Translations under genes and position numbers: made by a program | In this document: piece after piece, positions 8,878-17,483 of the stretch | Numbering within the stretch: position 1 is the stretch's first letter | Layout: every line of letters starts with the position of its first letter | The notes under the pieces: generated by a model | The model's database searches: none | Told to the model about the DNA's origin: nothing | Seen by the model: only the letters and a program-made list of their open reading frames with translations | Assembly: GCF_001425235.1 (NCBI RefSeq) | Contig: NZ_LMEA01000001.1 | Span: forward strand, 409,855 to 473,854 | Direction: 5' to 3' | DNA: 64,000 nt | Source of the DNA: Devosia sp. Root413D1 | Lineage (GTDB): Bacteria; Pseudomonadota; Alphaproteobacteria; Rhizobiales; Devosiaceae

Positions 8878-9524
8878 GCACGGTTACCATTATCGATTAC
8901 GGCTCGGGCAATCTCCGCTCGGCCGCCAAAGCCTTCGAGCGCGCTGCGCGGGAAGCGGGGACCGGTGACGACATCCTCGTCACCGACGACGTCGAGACGG
9001 TGCGCCGCGCCGACCGCATCGTCCTGCCGGGCGTCGGCGCCTTTGCCGATTGCCGCGCCGGGCTCGACGCCGTGACCGGCATGGTCGAGGTGCTGGAGGA
9101 GCGGGTGATCAAGGGCGGCGTGCCGTTCCTCGGCATCTGCGTCGGCATGCAGCTGATGGCCACCGAAGGCCGTGAAAAGACCATCACCAAAGGGCTCGGC
9201 TGGATCCCCGGAGCGGTGGTCAGGCTCGAGCCGAAGCGCGACCTCAAGGTCCCGCACATGGGCTGGAACACGCTGACGATCAGGCAGACCCACCCGCTGC
9301 TGGCGGGCATCCCCGATGGGCCCAATGGGCTGCACGCCTATTTCGTCCACTCCTATCACCTGGCGGTGGACCGTCCGGAGACCCTGGTCGCCAGCGCCGA
9401 CTACGGCCAGGAGGTCACCGCCATCGTCGGCCGCGACAATCTGCTGGGCACCCAGTTCCACCCGGAAAAGAGCCAGACCCTCGGGCTGACGCTGATCCGC
9501 AATTTTTTGGGGTGGAAGCCGTGA
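8874..9524 (+). CDS. hisH: HisH, glutaminase subunit of imidazole glycerol phosphate synthase
   Basis: Class I glutamine amidotransferase of 216 residues. It generates ammonia that is channelled to HisF. The nucleophile cysteine is in [10 protein letters not shown] (about residue 89), and the His-Glu pair of the triad is in [12 protein letters not shown] near the C-terminus. The opening sequence [12 protein letters not shown] is characteristic. It overlaps the DUF2628 gene by 4 nt, and a hairpin repeat separates it from hisA. Confidence 0.97.
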   Translation: MSTVTIIDYGSGNLRSAAKAFERAAREAGTGDDILVTDDVETVRRADRIVLPGVGAFADCRAGLDAVTGMVEVLEERVIKGGVPFLGICVGMQLMATEGREKTITKGLGWIPGAVVRLEPKRDLKVPHMGWNTLTIRQTHPLLAGIPDGPNGLHAYFVHSYHLAVDRPETLVASADYGQEVTAIVGRDNLLGTQFHPEKSQTLGLTLIRNFLGWKP

Positions 9525-9529
9525 GCCCG

Positions 9530-9681
9530 AGCGCTTGGCTACCCCTCACCCTAACCCTCTCCCCAAGGGGGAGAGGGGACGATTGGACCGCAGGCCGTGC
9601 AGCTATCGCCCCCTCGCCCCTCCAAGGGTGCGCAATAGCGCACCTGGGGGGAGAGGGCCGGGGTGAGGGGCACCCAAGCGC
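9530..9681. repeat. Dispersed hairpin repeat, family A copy 1
   Basis: The outer arms read GCGCTTGGCTACCCCTCACC and GGTGAGGGGCACCCAAGCGC. Within them are CCCTCTCCCC/GGGGAGAGGG stems and an inner stem GGTGCGCAATAGCGCACC at 9627-9644. It occupies nearly the whole hisH-hisA gap inside the his operon. Confidence 0.8.
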
Positions 9682-9702
9682 CGAAGAGTCGGAGTTCTCC
9701 GC

Positions 9703-10437
9703 ATGATCCTGTTCCCCGCCATCGACCTCAAGGATGGCCAGTGTGTCCGGCTGAAGCTGGGCGACATGCAGCAGGCCACCGTCTTCAATGACGATCCGGC
9801 CGCCCAGGCCAAATCGTTCGAGGACCAGGGGTTCGAGTACCTGCACGTTGTCGATCTCAACGGCGCCTTCGCCGGCCGCAGCGTCAACGGCGATGCCGTG
9901 CAGGCGATCCTCGACCGGGTGAGCTTTCCGGTGCAGCTGGGTGGCGGCATCCGCACCATCGCCCATATCGAGGAGTGGCTCGGCCGGGGGCTGGCCCGTG
10001 TGATCCTCGGCACCGTCGCGGTGCGTGATCCGGCGCTGGTGCGCGAGGCGGCGCGGCTGTTTCCGGGTCGGGTGGCGGTCGGCATCGATGCGCGCGGCGG
10101 CAAGGTGGCGGTGGAGGGCTGGGCGGAAACCTCCGAGCTGACTGCCATCGAACTCGGGAAGCGCTTCGAGGGGGCAGGGGTGGCGGCGATCATCTACACC
10201 GATATCGACCGCGACGGTGTGCTGAAGGGCATCAACTGGCCCTCGACGCTGGAGCTGGCGGAAGCCGTGTCGATCCCGGTGATCGCCTCGGGTGGGCTCG
10301 CCTCAATGGACGACATCCGCACCATGACCGAGCCGCGCTACCAGCTGCTCGAAGGCGCCATCTCCGGCCGCGCGCTCTATGACGGGCGCATTGATTCACG
10401 TGAAGCAATAGCGCTGCTGAAACAGCGAGCTGCCTGA
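9703..10437 (+). CDS. hisA: HisA, ProFAR isomerase
   Basis: A 244-residue TIM barrel that isomerises ProFAR to PRFAR. The first-strand catalytic aspartate is in [15 protein letters not shown], and the second-half aspartate in [14 protein letters not shown]. The phosphate-binding loops QLGGGIRT and ASGGLASM are intact. Its stop codon overlaps the ATG of the following small membrane gene by 1 nt. A parS-like sequence lies within its last 15 codons. Confidence 0.97.
   Translation: MILFPAIDLKDGQCVRLKLGDMQQATVFNDDPAAQAKSFEDQGFEYLHVVDLNGAFAGRSVNGDAVQAILDRVSFPVQLGGGIRTIAHIEEWLGRGLARVILGTVAVRDPALVREAARLFPGRVAVGIDARGGKVAVEGWAETSELTAIELGKRFEGAGVAAIIYTDIDRDGVLKGINWPSTLELAEAVSIPVIASGGLASMDDIRTMTEPRYQLLEGAISGRALYDGRIDSREAIALLKQRAA
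10392..10407. other. parS-like site 2
   Basis: TGATTCACGTGAAGCA matches the ParB-binding consensus TGTTTCACGTGAAACA at 14 of 16 positions. It lies inside the 3' end of hisA. Confidence 0.5.
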
Positions 10438-10661
10438 TGGCTGAGCTCAAGAACAAGCCGATCCTGGTCGAGCGGGTCCGCCTCTGGTGGTATCCGCTGG
10501 CGCTGGTGCCGATCCTGGCGCTGTTCTATGCCGGCTTTACCGGCATCCTGCCCACGCTGTTCGGCCTCGCCGGGCTGTTCGCCTTCATTTTCTGGGTGTT
10601 CTCCTTCGGTTTCGCCATCTATGCGAGGGTGAAGCGCCCACCCTCGGAACCGCGCCAATGA
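10437..10661 (+). CDS. Small two-span membrane protein in the his operon
   Basis: A 74-residue protein with two hydrophobic helices (about residues 17-35 and 38-60) and a basic C-terminus (RVKRPPSEP). It has no recognisable enzyme motif. The ATG shares a base with the hisA stop, and its stop overlaps the hisF ATG by 4 nt, so it is a genuine operon member and translation is probably coupled through it. No function can be assigned. Confidence 0.75.
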   Translation: MAELKNKPILVERVRLWWYPLALVPILALFYAGFTGILPTLFGLAGLFAFIFWVFSFGFAIYARVKRPPSEPRQ

Positions 10662-11464
10662 GCCTGAAAACCCGCATCATCCCCTGCCTCGACGTCAAAG
10701 ACGGCCGCGTTGTCAAAGGCGTGCAGTTCGTCGACCTGATCGATGCCGGCGATCCCGTCGAAGCCGCCATCGCCTATAACGCCGCCGGCGCCGACGAGCT
10801 GACCTTCCTCGACATTGCCGCGAGCCACGAGAACCGCGACACCATTTTCGATGTGGTGGCGCGCACGGCCGAGCACTGCTTCATGCCGGTGACGGTAGGC
10901 GGCGGCATCAGGAAGCTCGAGGATATCCGAAAACTCCTGCTCGCCGGCGCGGACAAGGTGTCGATCAACTCGGCCGCGGTGAACGACCCGGATTTCATCG
11001 CCCGCGCCGCCGACAAGTTCGGCGACCAGTGCATCGTCGTTTCGGTCGATGCGCGGCGGCGGCAGATCCAGGCGCCGGGGCAGCAGAACATGGATGAGTG
11101 GGAAATCTACACCCATGGCGGCCGTAATCCGACCGGGCTCGACGCCGTCGAGTTCGCCGCGAAAATGGTCGAGCGGGGCGCCGGCGAACTGCTGGTCACC
11201 TCGATGGATCGCGACGGCACCAAGTCGGGCTTCGACCTGAAGCTCACCCGCGCCGTTGCCGATGCGGTGCATGTGCCGGTGATTGCTTCCGGCGGCGTCG
11301 GCTCGCTCGGTGATCTGGTCGACGGGGTCAAGGAGGGGCACGCTTCGGCAGTGCTCGCCGCCTCGATCTTCCACTTCGGTACCTACACGGTGGGCGAAGC
11401 CAAGGACTACATGGAGCGTCACGGCATTCCGATGCGGCGCGACAGCAATGCGGGAGAAATTTGA
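10658..11464 (+). CDS. hisF: HisF, cyclase subunit of imidazole glycerol phosphate synthase
   Basis: A 268-residue TIM barrel, starting at ATG 10658 ([16 protein letters not shown]). The catalytic aspartates are in [12 protein letters not shown] and [13 protein letters not shown], and phosphate loops VGGGIRK and ASGGVGS are present. The segment around residues 130-150 ([12 protein letters not shown]) is slightly longer than in E. coli. HisF takes ammonia from HisH to form IGP and AICAR. Its TGA overlaps the hisE ATG by 1 nt. Confidence 0.97.
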   Translation: MSLKTRIIPCLDVKDGRVVKGVQFVDLIDAGDPVEAAIAYNAAGADELTFLDIAASHENRDTIFDVVARTAEHCFMPVTVGGGIRKLEDIRKLLLAGADKVSINSAAVNDPDFIARAADKFGDQCIVVSVDARRRQIQAPGQQNMDEWEIYTHGGRNPTGLDAVEFAAKMVERGAGELLVTSMDRDGTKSGFDLKLTRAVADAVHVPVIASGGVGSLGDLVDGVKEGHASAVLAASIFHFGTYTVGEAKDYMERHGIPMRRDSNAGEI

Positions 11465-11790
11465 TGAGCTTCAGCCTCGAAGACCTGGATAAGCGCATCG
11501 CCGCCCGCGCCGGCGCTTCGCCCGATGAGAGCTACACGGCAAAGCTGCTGGCCGGCGGGGTCGAGCGTTGCGCCAAGAAGTTCGGCGAGGAAGCCGCCGA
11601 GATCATCATTGCCTCGGTGACCAAGGACAGGAAGGGCACCGAAGGCGAAGCCTCCGACGTGATCTACCACCTCCTGGTGCTGCTCCGCGCCGCCGGCGTG
11701 CCGCTCGCCGACGTGATGGCGCAGCTCGAGCGCCGCACCGCGCAATCGGGCCTCGAAGAGAAGGCGTCGCGCGGGAAGGTACAGGGCTGA
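11464..11790 (+). CDS. hisE: HisE, phosphoribosyl-ATP pyrophosphatase
   Basis: A 108-residue all-alpha NTP pyrophosphatase. The MazG-like metal-binding signature is visible as [13 protein letters not shown] followed by [13 protein letters not shown]. It hydrolyses PR-ATP to PR-AMP, the second step of histidine synthesis. The ATG at 11464 overlaps the hisF stop; a TTG one codon earlier is possible but unnecessary. There is no HisI domain fused to it, and hisI is not in this window. Confidence 0.96.
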   Translation: MSFSLEDLDKRIAARAGASPDESYTAKLLAGGVERCAKKFGEEAAEIIIASVTKDRKGTEGEASDVIYHLLVLLRAAGVPLADVMAQLERRTAQSGLEEKASRGKVQG

Positions 11791-12740
11791 TGGGGGTCAA
11801 AAAGCTCGAGCTCGCGCCCTACCACTATTTCAGCAAGGCCGAGTGGAGCGGTTTTCGCGCCGACGAGCCGATGACGCTCGACGCCGATGACGTCAAACGC
11901 CTGCGCGCCCTCACCGATCCGATCTCGTTCACCGAGGCGGAAGAAATCTACCTGCCGCTGAGCCGGCTGATCTCGCTCTATGTCGAGGCGACGCAGGAGC
12001 TGCACCGCGCCTCGACGAAATTCCTCGGCGCCGATGGCCGCAAGGTGCCGTACATCATCGGCGTCGCCGGCTCGGTGGCGGTGGGGAAATCCACCACCTC
12101 GCGCATTCTGAAGGCGTTGCTCAGTCGCTGGCCGAGCTCGCCCAAGGTCGACCTCGTCACCACTGACGGTTTCCTCTATTCGAACCAGCGGCTCGATGCG
12201 CTGCAGCTCGCCGACCGCAAGGGGTTTCCCGAAAGCTACGATCGCGGCGCGCTGATCCGCTTTCTTTCCGACATCAAGTCGGGCAAGCCCGACGTCAAGG
12301 TGCCGGTCTACTCGCACCTCGTCTACGACGTCATCGATGGCGAGTTCATCACCATCGATCGGCCCGACATCCTGATCGTCGAGGGGCTCAACATCCTGCA
12401 GCCGGGCGAGTTGCCGAAATCCGGAAAGCCGATCCTGTTCGCCTCCGACTTCCTCGATTTCTCCATCTTCATCGATGCCGACGAGAACGACCTGACCACC
12501 TGGTTCATGGAACGCTTCCGGCGGCTGCGCGAAACCGCCTTCGCCGACCCCAAGAGCTTCTTTCACCGCTTCACCAAGATGAGCGCGGAGGAAGCCGAGG
12601 CTTTCGGCATGTGGGCGTGGAAGGAAATCAACCTTCCGAACCTGCGCGACAACATCCAGCCAACCCGCAGCCGCGCCGACCTGGTGCTGACCAAGGGCCC
12701 CAGCCACGCGATTGAACGGGTAGCGCTGCGGAAGGTTTAG
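11790..12740 (+). CDS. coaA: CoaA, type I pantothenate kinase
   Basis: A 316-residue P-loop kinase that phosphorylates pantothenate, the first step of coenzyme A synthesis. Start ATG 11790 overlaps the hisE stop by 1 nt. The P-loop GVAGSVAVGKSTTSR lies near residue 90, followed by VDLVTTDGFLYSN and DILIVEGLNILQ. The whole length is colinear with the bacterial CoaA family. It ends the his cluster and is probably co-transcribed with it. Confidence 0.97.
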   Translation: MGVKKLELAPYHYFSKAEWSGFRADEPMTLDADDVKRLRALTDPISFTEAEEIYLPLSRLISLYVEATQELHRASTKFLGADGRKVPYIIGVAGSVAVGKSTTSRILKALLSRWPSSPKVDLVTTDGFLYSNQRLDALQLADRKGFPESYDRGALIRFLSDIKSGKPDVKVPVYSHLVYDVIDGEFITIDRPDILIVEGLNILQPGELPKSGKPILFASDFLDFSIFIDADENDLTTWFMERFRRLRETAFADPKSFFHRFTKMSAEEAEAFGMWAWKEINLPNLRDNIQPTRSRADLVLTKGPSHAIERVALRKV

Positions 12741-12867
12741 TGCGCTTGGCTGCCCCTCACCCCGACCCTCTCCCCAAAGGGGCGAGGGGGCGGTGTGGCA
12801 CAGTCGGTGCAAAGTGCGTCCCCTCGCCCCTCTGGGGAGAGGGCTAGGGTGAGGGGCGCCAAACGCA
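12741..12867. repeat. Dispersed hairpin repeat, family A copy 2
   Basis: Outer arms TGCGCTTGGCTGCCCCTCACC and GGTGAGGGGCGCCAAACGCA enclose CCCTCTCCCCAAAGGGGCGAGGG and its mirror. The central CGGTGTGGCACAGTCGGTGC also recurs in the copy at 20391-20562. It lies between convergent coaA and the PfkB kinase gene. Confidence 0.8.
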
Positions 12868-12877
12868 CCTGCCGGGC

Positions 12878-13879
12878 CTAAATCCCGATGCTCTTCTCAG
12901 CCGCCAGCGCCTGCAAATCCGCCACCGGCCGGGCGCCGATATGCGAGATCACTTCGCTGGCCGCGAGGCACCCCGCCTGCAATGCGGTTCGGAAGTCGCG
13001 CTCCCGTGCGATCGCCAGCAGGAACCCCGAGGCGAACAGGTCGCCGGCGCCGGTAACGTCGACCACTTCTTTCACCGCATAGGCGGGGACGGTGATGATC
13101 TCGCCCTCGTGCACCACCATGGCGCCGTCGGCGCCCATGGTGATCGCCGCGAGTTCCGCGTCTTTGGCGATCGCCTGCACCGCGCCATGCAGGTCGGTCT
13201 GGTACAGCGACTTCAGCTCTTCGACATTGCCGAACACGATATCCATGGTCTTGGAGCGGATCAGGTCGAGGAACTCGTCGCGGTAGCGGTTGACGCAGAA
13301 CGGGTCCGACAGCGTGAACGAGGCGGCGCGCTCGTGCTTGTGGGCGTAATGCGCCGCCATCACGAAGGCCTTCTTGGCCTCGGTCGGATCCCACAGGAAC
13401 CCTTCCATATAGGTGACGGTGGCGCCGCCGATCTCGTCTTCCTTGATATCGGCGGTGGTCAGCTGGTGGCAGGCGCCGAGATAGGTGTTCATCGTCCGCT
13501 CGCCATCCGACGAGAGGAGGATCATCGAGCGGGCGGTGGCCGGGCCATCGCTCAGCCGCGAGACGCCGTAATGCACGCCAATGCGCTTGAGGTCGTCGGC
13601 GAACACGTCGCCGAGCTCGTCGTCCGCCACCTTGCCGACGAACGAGGCCTTGCCGCCGAGCGAGGCGACGCCGGCCGCGGTGTTAGCCGAGCTGCCGCCG
13701 GAGATCTGGCGCTTGTCGGCTGGCATGCGCTCGTAGAGGTAAGCGGAACGCTCGGCATCGACCAGGTGCATGATGCCTTCCGACAATCCCTCGCGTTCGA
13801 GGAAGCCGGGATCGATGGGAGCTATGACGTCGACGATGGCGTTGCCGATGGTGAGAACGTCAAACCGGGCCTCGGCCAT
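12878..13879 (-). CDS. PfkB-family kinase, adenosine-kinase-like
   Basis: A 333-residue ribokinase-fold sugar/nucleoside kinase. PfkB signature 1 appears as GGSSANTAAGVASLGG near residue 61, and the anion-hole/catalytic motif DVTGAGDLFASGFL near residue 272 carries the catalytic base aspartate. The sequence GNAIVDVIAPID at the N-terminus and SDPFCVNRYR in the middle are typical of the bacterial adenosine-kinase-like subgroup. Substrate could be adenosine or another nucleoside. The gene stands alone. Confidence 0.85.
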   Translation of the reverse strand: MAEARFDVLTIGNAIVDVIAPIDPGFLEREGLSEGIMHLVDAERSAYLYERMPADKRQISGGSSANTAAGVASLGGKASFVGKVADDELGDVFADDLKRIGVHYGVSRLSDGPATARSMILLSSDGERTMNTYLGACHQLTTADIKEDEIGGATVTYMEGFLWDPTEAKKAFVMAAHYAHKHERAASFTLSDPFCVNRYRDEFLDLIRSKTMDIVFGNVEELKSLYQTDLHGAVQAIAKDAELAAITMGADGAMVVHEGEIITVPAYAVKEVVDVTGAGDLFASGFLLAIARERDFRTALQAGCLAASEVISHIGARPVADLQALAAEKSIGI

Positions 13880-13957
13880 CGGCGATCCTTCGATGAAAAT
13901 GGGGTAATTGAGCCGCGCCGGAAATAGAGGAGATTGCGCTCGCGCGCAACGCCAACC

Positions 13958-14557
13958 TCAGCCCGGGTGCGGCTTGCCGAAGCGCTGCGCATGCCGGCGG
14001 GTCAGCTTGCGCACCAGCGGCTCGGCATTGGCGGCGGAAACCCCGAGCAACTGCTCGTCGAGCAGCAGCATGGAGAGACCATGCACGAACGCCCAGGCGC
14101 TGATCGCCGCCTCGCCCGGCGCCTCCGGATCTTGCTTCGCCGCCGCCACCGCGAGGCTGGCGTAAGCGGCATCTGCAGCGCGGCGCAGGTCCTTGTCCTC
14201 GAACTTGCCGAGCTCCGAGGAGAACATCAGCTTATAGAGCCGCGGGTAGCGCAGCGCGAATTGCACATAGGCCTCGGCCATGGCGCCGAACTGCTCATCG
14301 ACCGCGACACCCGCTTTGGCCGCCTCGACCGCTTCGAGGAACAGTGCGAACCCGGCGGCCGCGACCGCCTGGATCAGCGCCTGCTTATCGCGGAAATGCC
14401 GGTATGGCGCCGCTGAGGAGACCCCGACCCGCCGCGCCAGCTCGCGCATGCCCAGTGCCTCGGTGCCGCCTTCGAGCAGCAGTTCCAGCGCCGCTTCGAC
14501 CAGCGCACGGCGCAGGTCGCCATGGTGATAGCGGTCGGATGGTTCAGATGTTGACAT
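13958..14557 (-). CDS. TetR-family regulator with WHG-type C-terminal domain
   Basis: A 199-residue repressor. The N-terminal helix-turn-helix is ELARRVGVSSAAPYRHFRDKQALIQAV (about residues 40-66), preceded by the YHHGDLRRALVEAALELL opening seen in TetR members with the WHG C-terminal domain (AWAFVHGLSMLLLDEQL here). It is transcribed divergently from a DUF2214 membrane protein gene. A two-arm inverted repeat overlapping its start codon is a probable operator for autoregulation. Confidence 0.9.
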   Translation of the reverse strand: MSTSEPSDRYHHGDLRRALVEAALELLLEGGTEALGMRELARRVGVSSAAPYRHFRDKQALIQAVAAAGFALFLEAVEAAKAGVAVDEQFGAMAEAYVQFALRYPRLYKLMFSSELGKFEDKDLRRAADAAYASLAVAAAKQDPEAPGEAAISAWAFVHGLSMLLLDEQLLGVSAANAEPLVRKLTRRHAQRFGKPHPG

Positions 14558-14599
14558 TGCTCACATTGAAGATTATCTCGATGCGAACAGTGTTAACAT
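14548..14599. promoter_or_regulatory. Probable TetR operator pair
   Basis: ATGTTGACATTG (14548-14559) and CAGTGTTAACAT (14588-14599) are inverted repeats matching at 10 of 12 positions. Each arm contains the small palindrome TGTTRACA. The left arm covers the tetR start codon and the right arm lies towards the DUF2214 gene, so one regulator could control both transcripts. Confidence 0.5.
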
Positions 14600-14627
14600 G
14601 CTGCCTCGCACCGGTCGAGGCAGCAAA

Positions 14628-14671
14628 GCGAGATCAGGAAAGGTTGTGAGACTTTTCCGGTTAGATCTCGC
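14628..14671. repeat. Short hairpin repeat, family E copy 1
   Basis: GCGAGATC and GATCTCGC form the outer stem, with GGAAAGGT-TGTGAG-ACTTTTCC as the inner stem. The inner stem is shared almost base for base with copies at 24270-24314 and 42159-42202, while the outer stem has changed on both sides together, so pairing is preserved. Confidence 0.7.
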
Positions 14672-14708
14672 GTCCAAACAAGACCCTATCATCCTTCACG
14701 GGAGCGAC

Positions 14709-15161
14709 ATGATGACCGACCTGATCCTTGCCATCGCCCACCACCTTGCGGTGTTCACCCTCGTCGCGATCTTCGCTGCCGAGTTCGCCTTGCTGCGGCC
14801 GGGACTCGAGGGCAAGCGGCTCCGCCAGCTCGCTTCGCTTGATCGCGCCTATGGCGCCACGGCCATGCTGGTCATCGTCGTCGGCATTGTCCGGGTGATC
14901 TTCGGTTCGGCCGGCTGGGAGTATTATGTCGGCAACTGGGTGTTCTGGGCCAAGATGATCGCCTTCCTCGGCGTCGGCCTCGCCTCGATCCAGCCGACGG
15001 TCTCGATCATGCGCTGGCTGAAGGCGGCGATGGCAGATGCTGGGTTCAGCCCGTCGCCGGCCGAGGTCTCGGGGTCACGTCGCTTCCTCTACCTGCAGGC
15101 CGCGCTGCTGGTGTTCATCCCGAGCTTTGCCGCCGCCATGGCGCGGGGCTACGGGGTCTAA
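14709..15161 (+). CDS. DUF2214 family membrane protein
   Basis: A 150-residue integral membrane protein from the ATG at 14709, preceded by GGGAG; a second ATG follows directly. Four hydrophobic segments are visible (about residues 7-28, 48-70, 78-100 and 128-147). The pattern FAAEFALLRPGLEG after the first helix and FWAKMIAFLGVG in the third are typical of DUF2214. Function is unknown. It is divergent from the TetR gene and probably regulated by it. Confidence 0.8.
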   Translation: MMTDLILAIAHHLAVFTLVAIFAAEFALLRPGLEGKRLRQLASLDRAYGATAMLVIVVGIVRVIFGSAGWEYYVGNWVFWAKMIAFLGVGLASIQPTVSIMRWLKAAMADAGFSPSPAEVSGSRRFLYLQAALLVFIPSFAAAMARGYGV

Positions 15162-15194
15162 CCTGAGCTTTGCACTGTCGGATCGGGCTTGCCT

Positions 15195-15875
15195 CTAACT
15201 CCCCTTCGGAGCCGGTGTCTTCGGTTCGAACCGGCACCACTCGCGAATGATGCAGCGCCAGCAATCGGGTTTGCGCGCCTTGCAGATGTAGCGGCCATGC
15301 AGGATCAGCCAGTGGTGCGCGTGCAGCAGGTACTCATCCGGCACGATCTTCAGGAGCCCCAGCTCCACCTTGAGCGGGTTGTCGCCCGGGGCCAGCCCGG
15401 TACGGTTGGCAACGCGGAACAGGTGGGTGTCGACCGCGATGGTCGGTTGCCGGAACGCAATGTTCAGCACCACGTTCGCCGTCTTCCGGCCGACACCGGG
15501 GAGGCTCTCCAGCGCTTCGCGATCCTCAGGCACCTTCGAATCGAACTTTTCGATCAGCTGCTGGCTCAGCGCAAAGACGTTCTTGGCCTTGTTGCGGAAC
15601 AGCCCGATAGTCTTGATCTTGTCTTCGATCTCGGCCGGACCCAGCGCCACCATCTTCTCCGGCGTATCCGCCAGCTGGAACAACAGCTTGGTCGCCTTGT
15701 TGACGCCGGCATCGGTCGCCTGTGCCGAAAGCACCACTGCGACCAGGAGCGTGAAGGGGTTCACGTAGTCGAGCTCGCCCTTCGGTTCGGGCTCGGCTGC
15801 CGCAAAAGCGCCGAAAATGGCTTCGACATCTGCTTTTGGCAGTCGCTTCACTTTTTGCTGCGCCATTTCCGTCAT
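15195..15875 (-). CDS. nth: Endonuclease III (DNA glycosylase/AP lyase)
   Basis: Base-excision repair enzyme that removes oxidised pyrimidines. The helix-hairpin-helix LPGVGRKTANVVL carries the catalytic lysine, and VDTHLFRVANR carries the catalytic aspartate. The 4Fe-4S cluster ligands are at the C-terminus in the canonical spacing C-x6-C-x2-C-x5-C. The start at 15875 (MTEMAQQ) gives 226 residues; 15866 (MAQQ) is equally possible. It is divergent from a DUF2244 gene only 21 nt away, so the two share a promoter region. Confidence 0.95.
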   Translation of the reverse strand: MTEMAQQKVKRLPKADVEAIFGAFAAAEPEPKGELDYVNPFTLLVAVVLSAQATDAGVNKATKLLFQLADTPEKMVALGPAEIEDKIKTIGLFRNKAKNVFALSQQLIEKFDSKVPEDREALESLPGVGRKTANVVLNIAFRQPTIAVDTHLFRVANRTGLAPGDNPLKVELGLLKIVPDEYLLHAHHWLILHGRYICKARKPDCWRCIIREWCRFEPKTPAPKGS

Positions 15876-15896
15876 CCTGATTCTGAGCCTATACTG

Positions 15897-16385
15897 ATGC
15901 CCAAGATGACGACCCAAACGCAAGCGAGGCCGCTATTCGCGGCAAAGCTGACGCCCCATCGATCGCTGGGACGCAAGGGTTTTCGCGTCGTTATCGTCCT
16001 TCTGGCGGTGCTTGCCACCATTCCCGGCATTATCTTCTTTTCGATGGGCGCCTGGCCGATCGTCGGTTTCCTCGGCCTCGATATCGCGTTGATCTGGTGG
16101 GCGATGCGCTCGAGCCAGCGCGACGGCAAGCGCTACGAGGAAGTGACGTTGTGGCCGGACCAGCTCGAAATCAAGCAGGTCGATGGCACGGGCAAGGAAA
16201 CCCTGAGCCGCTTCAACCCCTATTTCGTCAAGCTGGTGGTCGACCGCGACTACAACGAGCGGACCGTCGGGCTGCACCTCAGAACCCGTGACCGCGACGT
16301 CGTGCTCGGCCAGTTCCTCAACCAGGACGAAAAGTCGAGCTTCGCCAAGGCTTTCGGCACCGCGCTGAAACGGGCACGGGTTTAG
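15897..16385 (+). CDS. DUF2244 membrane protein
   Basis: A 162-residue protein with two adjacent transmembrane helices (about residues 29-50 and 54-70) and a soluble C-terminal domain ending in a typical KSSFAKAFGTALKRAR segment. DUF2244 proteins are common in Alphaproteobacteria, often next to nth; their role is unknown. The ATG at 15897 is followed by another at 15906, either of which may be used. Confidence 0.8.
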   Translation: MPKMTTQTQARPLFAAKLTPHRSLGRKGFRVVIVLLAVLATIPGIIFFSMGAWPIVGFLGLDIALIWWAMRSSQRDGKRYEEVTLWPDQLEIKQVDGTGKETLSRFNPYFVKLVVDRDYNERTVGLHLRTRDRDVVLGQFLNQDEKSSFAKAFGTALKRARV

Positions 16386-16427
16386 GTATCCGTCGCATCG
16401 GGCCATAAGCCCTTCCCGCGCACCGGC

Positions 16428-16505
16428 GTCATCCCAGCGAAAGCTGGGACCCAACTGGCAGCCCGCGCAGATGGAGAGTTGGGTCCCTGCTTTCGCAGGG
16501 ATGAC
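16428..16505. repeat. GTCATCCC-type palindromic repeat, family C copy 1
   Basis: A 78-nt element with 29-nt arms: the left arm starts GTCATCCCAGCGAAAGCTGG, and the right arm ends CTTTCGCAGGGATGAC. This repeat type is widespread in intergenic DNA of Alphaproteobacteria. It lies between the DUF2244 gene and the methyltransferase gene. Confidence 0.85.
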
Positions 16506-16600
16506 ATCGAGTGTGTGGAACTTCTGGTGGCTCAAGATGTCGAGCAACGAGCGTCAAAACCGGGTCGCAACGGCGGCTCGGCGCGCCTATGTTCCGCCTC

Positions 16601-17464
16601 ATGAGCAAGCACGAAACCATCATCGCCAACTCGGATTACGAGACCGTCCAGGCCGCCATCGCTTACCTCAGCGAGACGCTGCCCGACGAAACCGATCTGC
16701 CGCGTTTTGCCCGTGCCATCGGGCTGACCGAGCGGCAGCTCACCGACCTGTTCCGCCGCTGGTGCGGGCTGAGCCCGAAAAGCTTCGCACAGGCCGTGGC
16801 GCTCAATCACGCCAAAAAACTCCTCGCCGACCAGCAGAGCGTGCTCGACACCACCTATGAGGTCGGTCTCTCCTCGACCTCGCGGCTGCACGACCTGTTC
16901 GTCACCCATGAGGCCATGCCGCCCGGCGCCTTCCGCGCTCGCGGCGAAGGCCTCGAGATGGTCTGGGGCGCCGCCCCCTCGCCGTTTGGCACCGCGGTGC
17001 TGACCATGACCGAATACGGGCTGAGCGGCATCGGCTTCGCCGACGAGAACATGTCGGTCGAGGAAGCCTTCGAGGATCTCGCCAACCGCTGGCCCAATGC
17101 CAGCTATCGGCGCGACGACAAGGCCGTGGCGCCGGTCGCAGCCCGGGTGTTCGATCCCAACCGCTGGGATCCCGAACAGCCGGTGCGGGTCGTCCTGATC
17201 GGCACCGATTTCGAGGTGCAGGTCTGGGAGACGCTGCTGAAGATCCCGGTGGGCAAGGCCACCACCTACCAGAAGGTCGCCAACCATATCGGCCGCCCGA
17301 CCGCGGCTCGCGCCGTCGGCGGCGCCGTGGGCAAGAACCCGATCAGCTTCGTCGTGCCCTGCCACCGCGTCGTGGGCACCAGCGGCGCGCTCACCGGCTA
17401 CCACTGGGGCGTGCCGCGCAAGCGGGCGATTCTGGGTTGGGAAAGCGGAGTAGTGGGGGCGTAA
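16601..17464 (+). CDS. AraC-type HTH fused to O6-alkylguanine-DNA alkyltransferase (Ada-like)
   Basis: A 287-residue fusion. Residues about 25-100 look like an AraC-family helix-turn-helix (LPRFARAIGLTERQLTDLFRR then EVGLSSTSRLHDLF). The C-terminal half is a methylated-DNA-protein cysteine methyltransferase, with acceptor Cys in FVVPCHRVVG and the RPTAARAVGGAVGKNP Arg-finger region. The zinc-binding N-terminal domain of E. coli Ada, which senses methyl phosphotriesters, is absent. It therefore repairs O6-methylguanine and may regulate DNA-repair genes. An alternative start is 16589. Confidence 0.88.
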   Translation: MSKHETIIANSDYETVQAAIAYLSETLPDETDLPRFARAIGLTERQLTDLFRRWCGLSPKSFAQAVALNHAKKLLADQQSVLDTTYEVGLSSTSRLHDLFVTHEAMPPGAFRARGEGLEMVWGAAPSPFGTAVLTMTEYGLSGIGFADENMSVEEAFEDLANRWPNASYRRDDKAVAPVAARVFDPNRWDPEQPVRVVLIGTDFEVQVWETLLKIPVGKATTYQKVANHIGRPTAARAVGGAVGKNPISFVVPCHRVVGTSGALTGYHWGVPRKRAILGWESGVVGA

Positions 17465-17483
17465 GGCCGGCTGAAACAGCCCC

